This document shows, piece after piece, positions 12,300 through 21,702 of a stretch of DNA of 64,000 nucleotides. The notes beneath the pieces are model-generated. The model had not been told where the DNA came from and did no database searches. It saw only the letters and a list, made by a program, of their open reading frames with translations. Position 1 is the first letter of the stretch. Every line of letters begins with the position of its first letter. The translations under genes and the position numbers were made by a program. The DNA lies in NCBI GenBank assembly GCA_025201705.1, contig MU616570.1, positions 1 to 64,000 of the forward strand. The letters run 5' to 3'. The stretch comes from Dissophora ornata. Its lineage: Eukaryota; Mortierellomycota; Mortierellomycetes; Mortierellales; Mortierellaceae.

Positions 12300-12452
12300 C
12301 TGTCAGTGATTTTGCGTGGAGTCAAAGCTCGTGTAGAGTGTGGACAGGAGAGCTCTTCAGAGGCCAAGGTGTACGCCGCGTTGATGGAGACCGTCGCAGG
12401 ATTGGGTCTCAACATTGAACACGAGGAAGAGCATAGCAAGTCCAAGCTATGA
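12300..12452 (+). other. Orphan terminal exon
   Basis: After a strong polypyrimidine tract and acceptor (TTTATACAG), 51 codons run in one frame to TGA. They encode an acidic, Ala/Glu-rich C-terminus with LMETVAGLGLNIEHEEEH. No upstream exon in matching phase was found, and it does not join the gene ending at 12173. Probably a gene fragment. Confidence 0.35.
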
Positions 12453-13115
12453 ATCAGTTTTTACTCCACCTCGAGGTTGGCGTCACAAAATGGAGGTTGA
12501 GAAGCAATACCTAAAGCATTCGCTCATGTCTGTAATAAAATAGCATATATCTATTGATCATATCGTGTTTTTTTGCCGAGGCGGAAGGAATTCATTGGAT
12601 GCATAATCGTGAAAGATGAGCGCGTAGTATAAGACAATGTTCAAAGCGACTCGATGAATCTCGAAACTTCTAGATAGAGGATTCTTCATACCCTAATGCT
12701 ATTCGATGGTAGGTGAAAGTATAAACTCACGCACGGAATACTAATAAAGACGAACTCAAAGCGCATGGGAGCGAGATCGCAGCCTGCAGTTAATTCGACA
12801 AAACGCTTTGCGCGAGGATGGTTGTTGGAGGGGAGTTAAGGGGCCGGGTCGGGGCATCTTCGCCATCTGTTCCGGGGAATCCTAATTTTGACCGCCAGAT
12901 TGGTCCTTCAGGCTGTAATAGTAGCGGTCTGAGCGCCTCACTGTCTCAAGAACCTTCCATTTGAGCAAAATACTTGCCACCCCTAAGATCTGTCGTGTAG
13001 CTTTCTCCCTCAGAAAAGAGATGGAGGGGGGGTAGATTGGCTGTCGACGTCTTCTCAGCTCCCATGTTCTCCAGGGATACGAAGATTCCAGAATTTTCTT
13101 CGGGGAAAATCCAAA

Positions 13116-13150
13116 AGGGGCGCATTAGCATACTCCGCTAATGCGCCTCT
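13116..13150. repeat. Inverted repeat: 14-bp stem, 7-nt loop
   Basis: Arms 13116-13129 and 13137-13150 pair over 14 positions with one G-T wobble (core GGCGCATTAGC with GCTAATGCGCC). The loop is ATACTCC. It lies outside genes; no T tract follows. Confidence 0.85.
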
Positions 13151-13610
13151 GCTCCATTAAATAAAATGCCGATAGGGTTCGAGCCCGTGCAGCTTCGTCC
13201 TAGACGTAATAGAATACCATCCACCGACGGTCTGCCTCTCGCGGCAGTTCTCGGTCGATAACCCCCACCTGCCCGAGATGGTAGTACTCTCGGGACTCTT
13301 GGCATTAACTGGACTACAGTTAAGACTCCTCGAACAGATGGATTAAATAAGGTACGTCCCTCTACAATCGTCATCGTAAATCATACAGGAAGTGGCACAT
13401 GTAGAAGCTCGCTGTCTTTTCTTTACTGATGGTCGTCGATCCATTGGAACAGCCATACGAGAAGTCTCCACAACCATCACCATGACTATCGAAGGAACTA
13501 TTCAATCCCTCCAGTGATCATATAACCTGATTTTATTAATAACACCAAAAACTTTTTCTTGTAAAAGTGTCTATTACATAATAAGTAGCGTCGCTGTAAC
13601 AAGGCTCCAT

Positions 13611-13642
13611 GACTAACATACATCACGACTAACATACATCAC
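13611..13642. repeat. Perfect 16-bp tandem duplication
   Basis: GACTAACATACATCAC occurs twice in immediate succession. Confidence 0.9.
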
Positions 13643-13753
13643 ATCTATCAGAACCTGAGTCATCCGTTCCTTGAATCCGGCTCAATTCAGATACTGCAGG
13701 ACTTTGTCAAAGGAAATCGTAGCGCTAAAGGGTATGTTGATTTCAATGCAGCA

Positions 13754-16495
13754 TCAAGAGGACGGCAGAGTGCGCTTGACGTAGCGAGTCCCACTGTTAA
13801 ACGAATATATGATTCGAGGGGCTTGCGGCGCCTCTGTCGCGAACACAAGCGTAGGCTTGAGAACTCCATCTACCTCCTCTTCTTTAATCCTTAGCACCGG
13901 CTCCAGTCTCGGATCCGGGCGGTATTTTTCCAGTCCAAACTCTCTCAATTTGTCCTCCCTCACGATCCGTGTCGATAATGCAGTCTGAAGACTAGGAAGC
14001 CGATTCGTGGCACGGAGCCAGCCTTTAGTTGTGTATCCAAGGCACTGAGACTCGGACAACTCGGTCAAGTTTGGCATCACCCACTGCAGCATAAACAGGA
14101 GTGAGTCATCCGAGAAGGACCAACGACCATATAGAAGAAACACTTTGAGTTTGGTAGCAACCATGTATTGTTCTTGTCTGTGATGATTCGAGCAACGGCT
14201 ATCATTCCTGGGCGGGAAAAAGTCTTGGATTTGAATCGAGCGTCGATGGCTGTACATTGGTACATGCAATGATTGCGATTGCTGCCGCTGGTCCTCCTCA
14301 GGATCGATCACCATATCACTGTCCCCGATTGTCGCCATGTTTATTACGAGGGACTCGAGATTTGGGCAGGAAGCTAACATCATGAACTGGAACCGCCAGG
14401 CAAACTCGCCCGTCAATTGCAGCTTTTGCAGACTAGGCAGATACCAGTCCCAGGTCCAGTACGGTCGCTTGCTGCGGTAATTCCTTGTCCTGAGAGATTG
14501 GGGGATTCCTTCCGGAGTTCTCTTTGTGTCGGCTTCCTCGTCTTGCAGTGTGGTATACTCACTTTCGACAAGATCCTCCACGGGTGGTATATAGCACTGG
14601 CTTCCAATACACATGACGCCAAGCGAGAGGGTCTCCAGATGCGGCGTGTTCTTCAAAGAAGCGGGGTGAAAGGTCAAGGCAGGCCAACCCTGGAGTTTGA
14701 TAGTTTTCAAGAGCGATTCTGACCCAACTTGAACGTCTTCGAACTGTGACTTTGTCCCCAAGCGCTGAATTTCACCGCATGAGTAGCGAACGACTCTATT
14801 CTCGATCTCCAGATAGTCCAATAACGGGCAACTTGAAAGGAAATTCGAGCCAAAAATTGGTTGTTCTGACTGCAGTTTGACGACCATCCGCTTCAACGCG
14901 GACATTGTTGTAATTTGGCCCAGTGTTATTAAACCCCCGAACCCTTGAAAGGTAGAGGTTGGAAGAGTAGAGTGACCGTATCTCTGCAGGGAAATTGACA
15001 CGAGTGTCTCTGAGAACCCAGACAAGATGTCTTCCAGTTCTTCTTTCCCAAGTGGGGCCCGGTGGAACCAGAGTCGCAGGTGTTCAAGTGGAACCAGTTC
15101 TCGCACCAGTGGCAGAGGGGATGCCAGAAGAGAGTGTGACGAAGATTCAGACGAAATGCTTGTACTTGCCATCAAAGTTGATAGCTCCTGGCTATATGGA
15201 TGATCCAGTTGCAAGGACCTTTTCCGCTGCTCCTCCGCCTCAAGACTAGCCCATCTGAAGCATGTGGAACCCGATGAGACCATCTCCAGTACTTTTAGAC
15301 GGCGACATCGATTCAAGAAATTTGACTGTCGGCTCCACAGTGGTCCAAACCAGCGATCTGGGTCATCACAGGGTGCTTGGATCACTTCGACTTGACTCAG
15401 GTCCGTGGAATCGAATTTGGCCAAGAACTGGCTCCAGTTCTTCCTATCAAGAACCTGAGGCCTCGCTAGTGGTGGCAGATATTCGTGCATTCGGATTTGA
15501 TAGGGCTCAGGACAAGTCTGAGGACTTGAACTCCAGGTATAATTGTCGGGGCACTGGGCAGACAGTAGCTGATGGGGAAAGAGCCGCGTGTGGTCCCTCA
15601 CAAACTGTATCATCCATTCCAAGGCATCGGTCCGCTTGGCTAGGCGGGCATCGTATATTTTGGGGTAGTCCTCTTCTAGGTGCCTCTGAATATAAGTCTG
15701 GTATTGCAGTTTCGCATCTAACTTGAAAGTCACATCGACGAGATTCTTGAGTCGGTGGATCACCCCATGGTACCGCAATATATCTGAGAGAGGAATCACC
15801 AAGGACTGAACCTGCTCCAACACAGGATGGCAGAGTGCCCAGGTCAATTGAACACGCAAATCCATGGAGAGATATTGCTGGAAGAGTTCCTTTTGCGGGC
15901 GATAGGGATTGAACTCGAGATCTAGCTCTTGACCGCGATACTTTGTAGCTAGCCCTGAATGTTCCAAGTAGCCTGCAAGGGCTTTGTTGTTCTGCAAGTA
16001 CTTGTTGCGGAAGAATATGAAGTGTGATGAACTCATCGAATTGGACTCGAGGAAATGGAAGTGCCGAAGATATTGCAGATAGTCGATGCCCGAGGACTTG
16101 GATACCCAGCTCTCCTCCTTGTCTTGATCAACGCCATTCTCATACTCGGCTCCATCTCCCTTGGCATCCAGGCTATCCCCATATGCAATCTTCATCAAAT
16201 CCGTTACGTTGTCCTTCTCGGCAAATCGCAAGAGCAGCTTGACGAGCTTCATAGCTGACATGGTCAAGTCGTCATCGCCGGTCGAGCTTCTCTGTCTGGA
16301 CCCGAACAGCGCCGGGGACTGTCTGGACTCGAACAGCGCTGGCTGAAAGGGGTTGGCATAGAGATATGGGAGTGTTGCAACGCAGAAACGCTTGCTGGTA
16401 CGGAGAAGGTTGGCAAGTGAAGGTGTGTCGTTACTGAGGGCGATGTTCTCAATGATTAGTTGGAGACATTCCAAGGGCAGCTCCGCCGCAGACAT
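13754..16495 (-). CDS. F-box protein with leucine-rich-repeat-like body
   Basis: A probable substrate receptor of an SCF ubiquitin ligase. Single exon, 913 aa from the ATG at 16495. I chose this start because the F-box-like helix (AAELPLECLQLIIENI, then LLRTSKRFCVATLPYLY) begins three residues later, as in many fungal F-box proteins. An in-frame ATG at 16654 would add 53 residues without domain character. The body alternates Leu-rich segments (LEHLRLWFHRAPL, LPSLQKLQLTGEF, CPNLESLVINM) in an irregular LRR pattern and ends TRYVKRTLPSS. The target is unknown; such families are large in these fungi. Confidence 0.85.
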   Translation of the reverse strand: MSAAELPLECLQLIIENIALSNDTPSLANLLRTSKRFCVATLPYLYANPFQPALFESRQSPALFGSRQRSSTGDDDLTMSAMKLVKLLLRFAEKDNVTDLMKIAYGDSLDAKGDGAEYENGVDQDKEESWVSKSSGIDYLQYLRHFHFLESNSMSSSHFIFFRNKYLQNNKALAGYLEHSGLATKYRGQELDLEFNPYRPQKELFQQYLSMDLRVQLTWALCHPVLEQVQSLVIPLSDILRYHGVIHRLKNLVDVTFKLDAKLQYQTYIQRHLEEDYPKIYDARLAKRTDALEWMIQFVRDHTRLFPHQLLSAQCPDNYTWSSSPQTCPEPYQIRMHEYLPPLARPQVLDRKNWSQFLAKFDSTDLSQVEVIQAPCDDPDRWFGPLWSRQSNFLNRCRRLKVLEMVSSGSTCFRWASLEAEEQRKRSLQLDHPYSQELSTLMASTSISSESSSHSLLASPLPLVRELVPLEHLRLWFHRAPLGKEELEDILSGFSETLVSISLQRYGHSTLPTSTFQGFGGLITLGQITTMSALKRMVVKLQSEQPIFGSNFLSSCPLLDYLEIENRVVRYSCGEIQRLGTKSQFEDVQVGSESLLKTIKLQGWPALTFHPASLKNTPHLETLSLGVMCIGSQCYIPPVEDLVESEYTTLQDEEADTKRTPEGIPQSLRTRNYRSKRPYWTWDWYLPSLQKLQLTGEFAWRFQFMMLASCPNLESLVINMATIGDSDMVIDPEEDQRQQSQSLHVPMYSHRRSIQIQDFFPPRNDSRCSNHHRQEQYMVATKLKVFLLYGRWSFSDDSLLFMLQWVMPNLTELSESQCLGYTTKGWLRATNRLPSLQTALSTRIVREDKLREFGLEKYRPDPRLEPVLRIKEEEVDGVLKPTLVFATEAPQAPRIIYSFNSGTRYVKRTLPSS

Positions 16496-16727
16496 TATCC
16501 TTTTTTCGTGGCTGTGGAGGAATGGGAGAATGAGGGTGCAGCAATGTTCAAACTGTCCCTGAAATGAGACCGGGCGGCCAAGTGTGATTTGCGGTGGCGG
16601 TGGCGGTGCTTTTTTACGCGAAGGCAATACAACAAACAGATGACAGGGAGACATGTATTCAACCAGGCTGCAAATCCTTTACTAACAATGAGTGCTACAT
16701 ATACACTCCCAGACGCTTCAATCGAGC

Positions 16728-17467
16728 TCAGGATGTTGATGGCCCCACTGCTGGCCTGGTGCCTGATGACTCGCCCACACCGTCCATGCCCTGTTGATCC
16801 TGCAGTGCTGGGTCATCCCCAAGGACATTCTTCTGTAGCCACTCCTCATCTGCCCAGATAGCCTTCTCTGGTCCACGTCCAATGCCGCCAGCACCCAACC
16901 CACCCTTCAATGGCTTGGCAAGATTGACCTTGATTGTCCTGCCAAACAGCTCTGACAGATGCATGTTGTCCAGGGCAGCCTGTGCATCCGCGGGCAGATC
17001 AAACTCGATAAACCCAAAGCCACGATGGGGCGCGGCTGTTATTTTCGTGTTGCATCGATGGAGGGGCAGCGGACAAGACGAAGCGTTAATTTGGTAGCTG
17101 AAGCATGACATGTCAATGAAATACGAGAGTGGAGCTGCGTCTGCGTTGCTGTCGTGTAGATTCAGACAAGAAGGGCTTACTCGAGGTTGGATCAGGAGGG
17201 ATTTCGATGTGTGTGATCTCGCCGAAGGGGATGAATGCCGCGTGCAGGACCTGCGGCGTTACCTGCTCATCCAAACCACCTGTAATGCATAGCGAATGAA
17301 TGAATTAATTGATTGGAGGTCCAAGATCAGCTGAGAGGCTTCTCTTTCCAGAGAGATTACTGTCGTCTGTTATGCATGGGCGCCAGGCTGCGACTGAAGG
17401 AAGGAAGGGGCGCGCTTTGGTTCGTACCGATGTATAATGTGCTCTTTGTGCTGTCTTTTGTGGCCAT
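16728..17467 (-). CDS. RRM protein like the N-terminal half of cyclophilin PPIE/CYP33
   Basis: A small RNA-binding protein, 148 aa. Exons: 17467-17428, 17279-17181, 17035-16728; all junctions are GT-AG and in phase. One RRM fills residues 10-90, with RNP2 TLYIGG and RNP1 RGFGFIEF. The phrases [18 protein letters not shown] and [13 protein letters not shown] closely match the RRM of human PPIE, followed by the short WADEEWLQK segment also seen there. The peptidyl-prolyl isomerase domain is absent: the protein ends in a Gly/Pro/Ser-rich tail about 50 residues later. A spliceosomal role is inferred from PPIE. The gene diverges from the pseudokinase gene. Confidence 0.85.
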
Positions 17468-17847
17468 GGCGAAGACTATGTCGTTTCCACGGGTGGTGGC
17501 GGCGGCGGCGGCTGACGTTGATGGTGAGGGGTGTAGAACGAGGCGAATGGGGAATGGCGAATGGCGGTGTTTGTACCGTGCTGCAGCAACAGCGGTGACT
17601 GGCAAAACTCCAATGCCGCGGACTTTTGGACTCTATACCGCTCAACGCTGGGTCGTTTCTTGTTTGTCCCGTCCTCCTATTTCTCCATTGCCATCCATTG
17701 CTCTCTCCTCGCTCTTCCTCCTGCTCCACCTCCCCACATACACACGTCGTACACACACATCCGCGTCCTGGCCCGAGATCCTCATCTCCTCCCTGTACAA
17801 CAACCCTTGCTTCGGATTCCTCCTGGCGTACCCCACGCGTTTCCACC
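17468..17847. promoter_or_regulatory. Divergent promoter, RRM gene / pseudokinase gene
   Basis: 380 bp between two start codons facing away from each other, strongly C/T-rich on the plus strand ahead of ATG 17848. No specific operator was recognised. Confidence 0.5.
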
Positions 17848-20800
17848 ATGACAATGATGCCCACCATCGACTTTAACAATGTAAGACTTGTTTCGCGTGC
17901 TTGTTAGTCCTCCTATGGAAAAAAGAAAGAAAGAAAAGACTCTTTTTCTCTACATCACTCACCAGCCGAGTCAAAAACACACCGCATATCAAGCACATTC
18001 ATTTTGAGCAATTGGCCACGCCTGTTGCTCTCTCTCGCTTGTCACCGCTTTTATTTTTTCTTGTTGGCGTGATGGGACATGCCGCACTGCACAGTTACGT
18101 CTGAACCGTTGTTAAAAATACTTTCTTTTCAAAATGTGTAATGCACAACTTCCATCATAGATAATAAAACATCCGCTGATAAAGGCCACAGAGTACTCAG
18201 AGGTCCACGGAGGAACCCTCATCAAGCCCGCACAGAACTCGTCATCATCTGTACACTCGATCTCTTCTGTGTCCTCCTCTTCCTCCGCTCATTCTTCCAA
18301 CTCACGGTCAGACGAACCCGAGTACAAGCCCGTCGTCTTGAAGTCATGTCGCCACACTTCAGACTTTCGTGACCTCCTCCATGCTTTCAGCAAACTCCGC
18401 GACGGGCCACAGGCCCCTAACATTGCCACTTTCTACGGCGCAACACGCGAGCATCCTTCTGGGAGCTCCTCACTTGCCGATTCGCCTTCAAGTAGAGCTA
18501 GAGCCGGTTCTCTTAGTTCTATGGCCTTGTCCATCTCTTCACTCTCCCTCTCCTCGAATGCTGCCCCTGCAGCAACGCAACAGCACACCAAGCCGCGAGA
18601 TTGGATCGTGACAAAGCCATCTGCGCATGGAACGCTGCACGAATTTTTGAAGACGCCGCAAGGGGAGGCGCTGGACTGGATGGACAAGATTAGGCTGATT
18701 CGAGGAGTTGCAAGTGGGCTGTTGCATCTGCATGAACATGGCTTGTTGCACATGAACTTGCACAGTGACAACGTCTTGGTTGAGAGTGGGCCTACCGCAG
18801 TCCTGACAGACTTTGGGCAGGTTACCAGGTCTACTCGCGGACCAGAACTCGCTGCTGACCTATCGCCGCTGCTTCCAGCTAGTCCAAAATCAGGAGCGAG
18901 ATGGGTCCATTCAGGAGGCGTCTTTGAGAAGGGATTGATCTATACAGCGCCGGAGCGACTGGCCAACCCAGAATTGAACCCTTGTACACCAGCCTCAGAT
19001 ATTTATTCGCTTGGCGTCATCATGCTGGAAATTTTGACAGGACACAGATCCCTTGCCAGTCAATTCCTCACGTCGCCCTCCGCGGATCTGCGACTCACAG
19101 AAATATCAACAGCATCTGGAAAATCCTCCGCGCCATTGCCAACCATTTCAACGCCTCATGGATCACTATCGCTGCCAACAGCCATGGAGTCGTTGATTCG
19201 AAAGATATGCTCTAGAGATCCAGCACAGCGACCCGGCTTGCTTGTCATTCGCTCACAGCTAAAGGAGATGGCGAATACCTCGTTTGATCTACATGTACGC
19301 GTGCCCATTAGTAAAGGGACTACTGGAATTCAACTAAATGCCAAGAAGCCCCTCTCTCTGATCTCAGTCGTCTCCACGCCTTCTGTCATAGCTGGTATGA
19401 TGGAACCTGTTGTTATTCAGAACGATTTACAGATGATTCTGGCCATCAACTTGGACACTGATAAATTCTTCTCACTCTCCACAGAGTCTACTGCAGCAGC
19501 TCCTGAATCGAGTGCATCTAGTTCCCGATCTCTTATCGATCCTCTGGTACCCAAATCGCCTACGCAAATTAGGAGACGTACATCTATACTGCGCAAGGCG
19601 CTGGACATGTCCCTCAACTCGCCCCCAGCTTCCCCAAAGCGCAAAACGATGCAGATCTGGGAAGCAGCTGTCAAAGGCGATGTCAAAACTATCCACTCGT
19701 TACTTTCACAAGGAGTGTCTGTCAATCAACGCGATACCGTCACTGATCACACGCCACTCATCGCAGCCGTTGCGGATCTCGAGAACCCTAACCAAGTACC
19801 CAATATCTCTATTCTGGAGTTGTTAATCAATCGAGGAGCGGAGATCAATGCTTGTGACCACAAGTCGAAGCAGACCATTTTGCATCATTTGTGTTCTCGA
19901 CCCAACCCATCGCCAGCCGTGCTAAAGTTTTTGTTGGACAGAGGGGCTAACCCCAACGCTGTCAGCTCTGCGCGCCAAGCACCCCTGCACTATCTCGCCG
20001 AGAGGGCAAAATCATCGCCTCTTGAAACAATGCGCCTGTTGCTGGATTTTGGTGCAGATGTGGACGCCAAGGGACCAGTCATGTGGACAGCACTTCATTT
20101 GCTGAGCGCCAGTGAGAAGCCTTACTTGGATGCCATGATGCTTCTTTTGACGCGAGACAGCGATGTGGATGCGCGGGACAGCAACCAATGGACGGCTTTA
20201 CATTTCGTGGCGCATTACAACCAGGATCCAGCGCCGGCGCTCAAGATTTTGGTGGATGCAGGGGCAGACGTGAATGCTCTGACGAGGCGACAGGAGGGCA
20301 TTATCCAAGTCTTACTAAAGAGTAAGAGTATCGATCGATTGGCGGCGCTGGACGCGGCATCTGTCACTACTTCCGGAGCCAATAGCAACAGCAATGGACC
20401 CCCTGCGTCTCCTAGTACTGGACTGGGTATCACTAGTTCGATATTGGGGCAGTTTGGAGGCCATAACCGGAAGAGATCGTCGGCATCGATCCTATCTAAT
20501 GGCTCATACACGGGACCGAGTCTTTCCAGGATCAGCACAGTGGCTGAGAATGGTGTCGCTGCACATGTCCAGTCAGACTTGATGAATGTCGGAAACGTAC
20601 TATTGTCTCCCGAGGAGGAAGCTAAGGAGGAGAGTCTGAAGAAGTTGGCAGATCTGATGCGATGGCTGATCGTTGACTGCGGCGTCAATTTGGAGCACAG
20701 TCTGGACTATGATGACCCTTACCCTCCGACCCATCCAAAGAACCAACATGTTCTTCACAGGGCGATCCGATTGGGCATGCGTCCAATAGTGGCAGTTTTA

Positions 20801-21373
20801 TTGGAGACGAGCTTGGCGATGAGCGAGATTTATGTTTTGGACGAAGCGCTTGAGGTTACGGAGGAAATACTAAATGCTTTGAACACAAGTATTCCAACGC
20901 AGGGCGGTAGCGACAGTGGCACGGCACGTTCATCCATGGAATCTTCTTCGTCATCGACTCATTACCAACGCGATCACCGACGGAATAGTAACGCTAGTAG
21001 TAATGGTAGCATCTTTCAGGCAGTATTAGGTGCAGGCGGATATAACGGAGGTAATAATGGCACAAACACCATTGTCACACCAAAGTCGTTGGCGGTGGCT
21101 GCTGCATCAATCGGCCGCATCCAGGAAATTGAGGCGTTGCTGAAGGTGTGGCGATTTAGCGATCAGCGCCAGCAGCTGCTGGACTCTGTGAAGGCGAGAT
21201 TGGCACGATCAAATAGGCGGAGAGAAGGACGGAATGGACGGAACGGAGTGAGCCATGGCGCAGGGGAGGATGATGGTAGTAGTATGGCAGGAGGCAACAG
21301 CCCTGTGTCATCGATCTCCTCGGAACGAGAGCGAGAGCAGCGCGAGGCAGTATACCGGAGCGCCACCTTGTAA
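17848..21373 (+). CDS. Ankyrin-repeat protein with kinase-like (probable pseudokinase) domain
   Basis: 1081 aa. Exons 17848-17880 (MTMMPTIDFNN) and 18161-21373, phase 0, separated by a 280-nt intron. The kinase-like region covers about residues 15-390. It keeps a possible ATP-site Lys (VVLK, residue 72), the metal-binding DFG (228-230), Asn 215, the YTAPERL loop and DIYSLGVIMLEIL. The catalytic HRD reads HMN (208-210), so the general-base Asp is replaced by Asn. A Ser-rich insertion sits between the weak Gly-rich loop and strand 3. Ankyrin repeats follow from about residue 508 to 740 (for example LLDRGANPNAVSSARQAPLH, LLLDFGADVDAK). The C-terminus is low complexity. Likely a scaffold or allosteric signalling protein; the partner is unknown. 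Confidence 0.85.
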
Positions 21374-21702
21374 TGGGAATACATGTATAGTCTACAATCA
21401 TATATACAATCATATATAACAAATTGAAGTGCAGGCGTTTCAATAAACGCGTGTTTTAAAGAAGGTTTTTGGAGAAAGGGGTGACGATTGCCCAAAAGAG
21501 GGAGACAATTCAAGGGGAGAAGTACAACATCCCCCCCTTCGTTTGTGTGCCTTGCCCTTGAAACCTAGTTTGACAGCAGCTGGATGCTATGCTGCCCAGC
21601 AGCGATGGTGAAGGACATGAGCTGGGATGATGTAACCCGCCCACTTTTCATTCACTTCTGCTCATTCGAATCTGATTTCTGTTTCACAGAGAAATACGCA
21701 CG
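21374..21702. other. Intergenic between tandem genes
   Basis: About 330 bp. The left part has repeated ATATACAATCATATA-like sequence and an AATAAA at 21440, a plausible poly(A) signal for the upstream gene. The right part would be the NADPH oxidase promoter. No motif recognised. Confidence 0.4.

Larger units (their letters stand above)
12453..13753. other. Intergenic with hairpin and short repeat
   Basis: No convincing exon. It contains the hairpin at 13116-13150 and the 16-bp tandem repeat at 13611-13642. The F-box gene ends at its right edge. Confidence 0.5.

Noticed and set aside
13165..13190. GGGTTCGAGCCC resembles a tRNA T-loop / pol III B box
   Set aside because: No A box or cloverleaf fits on either strand; the T-stem has a mismatch and no acceptor stem forms.
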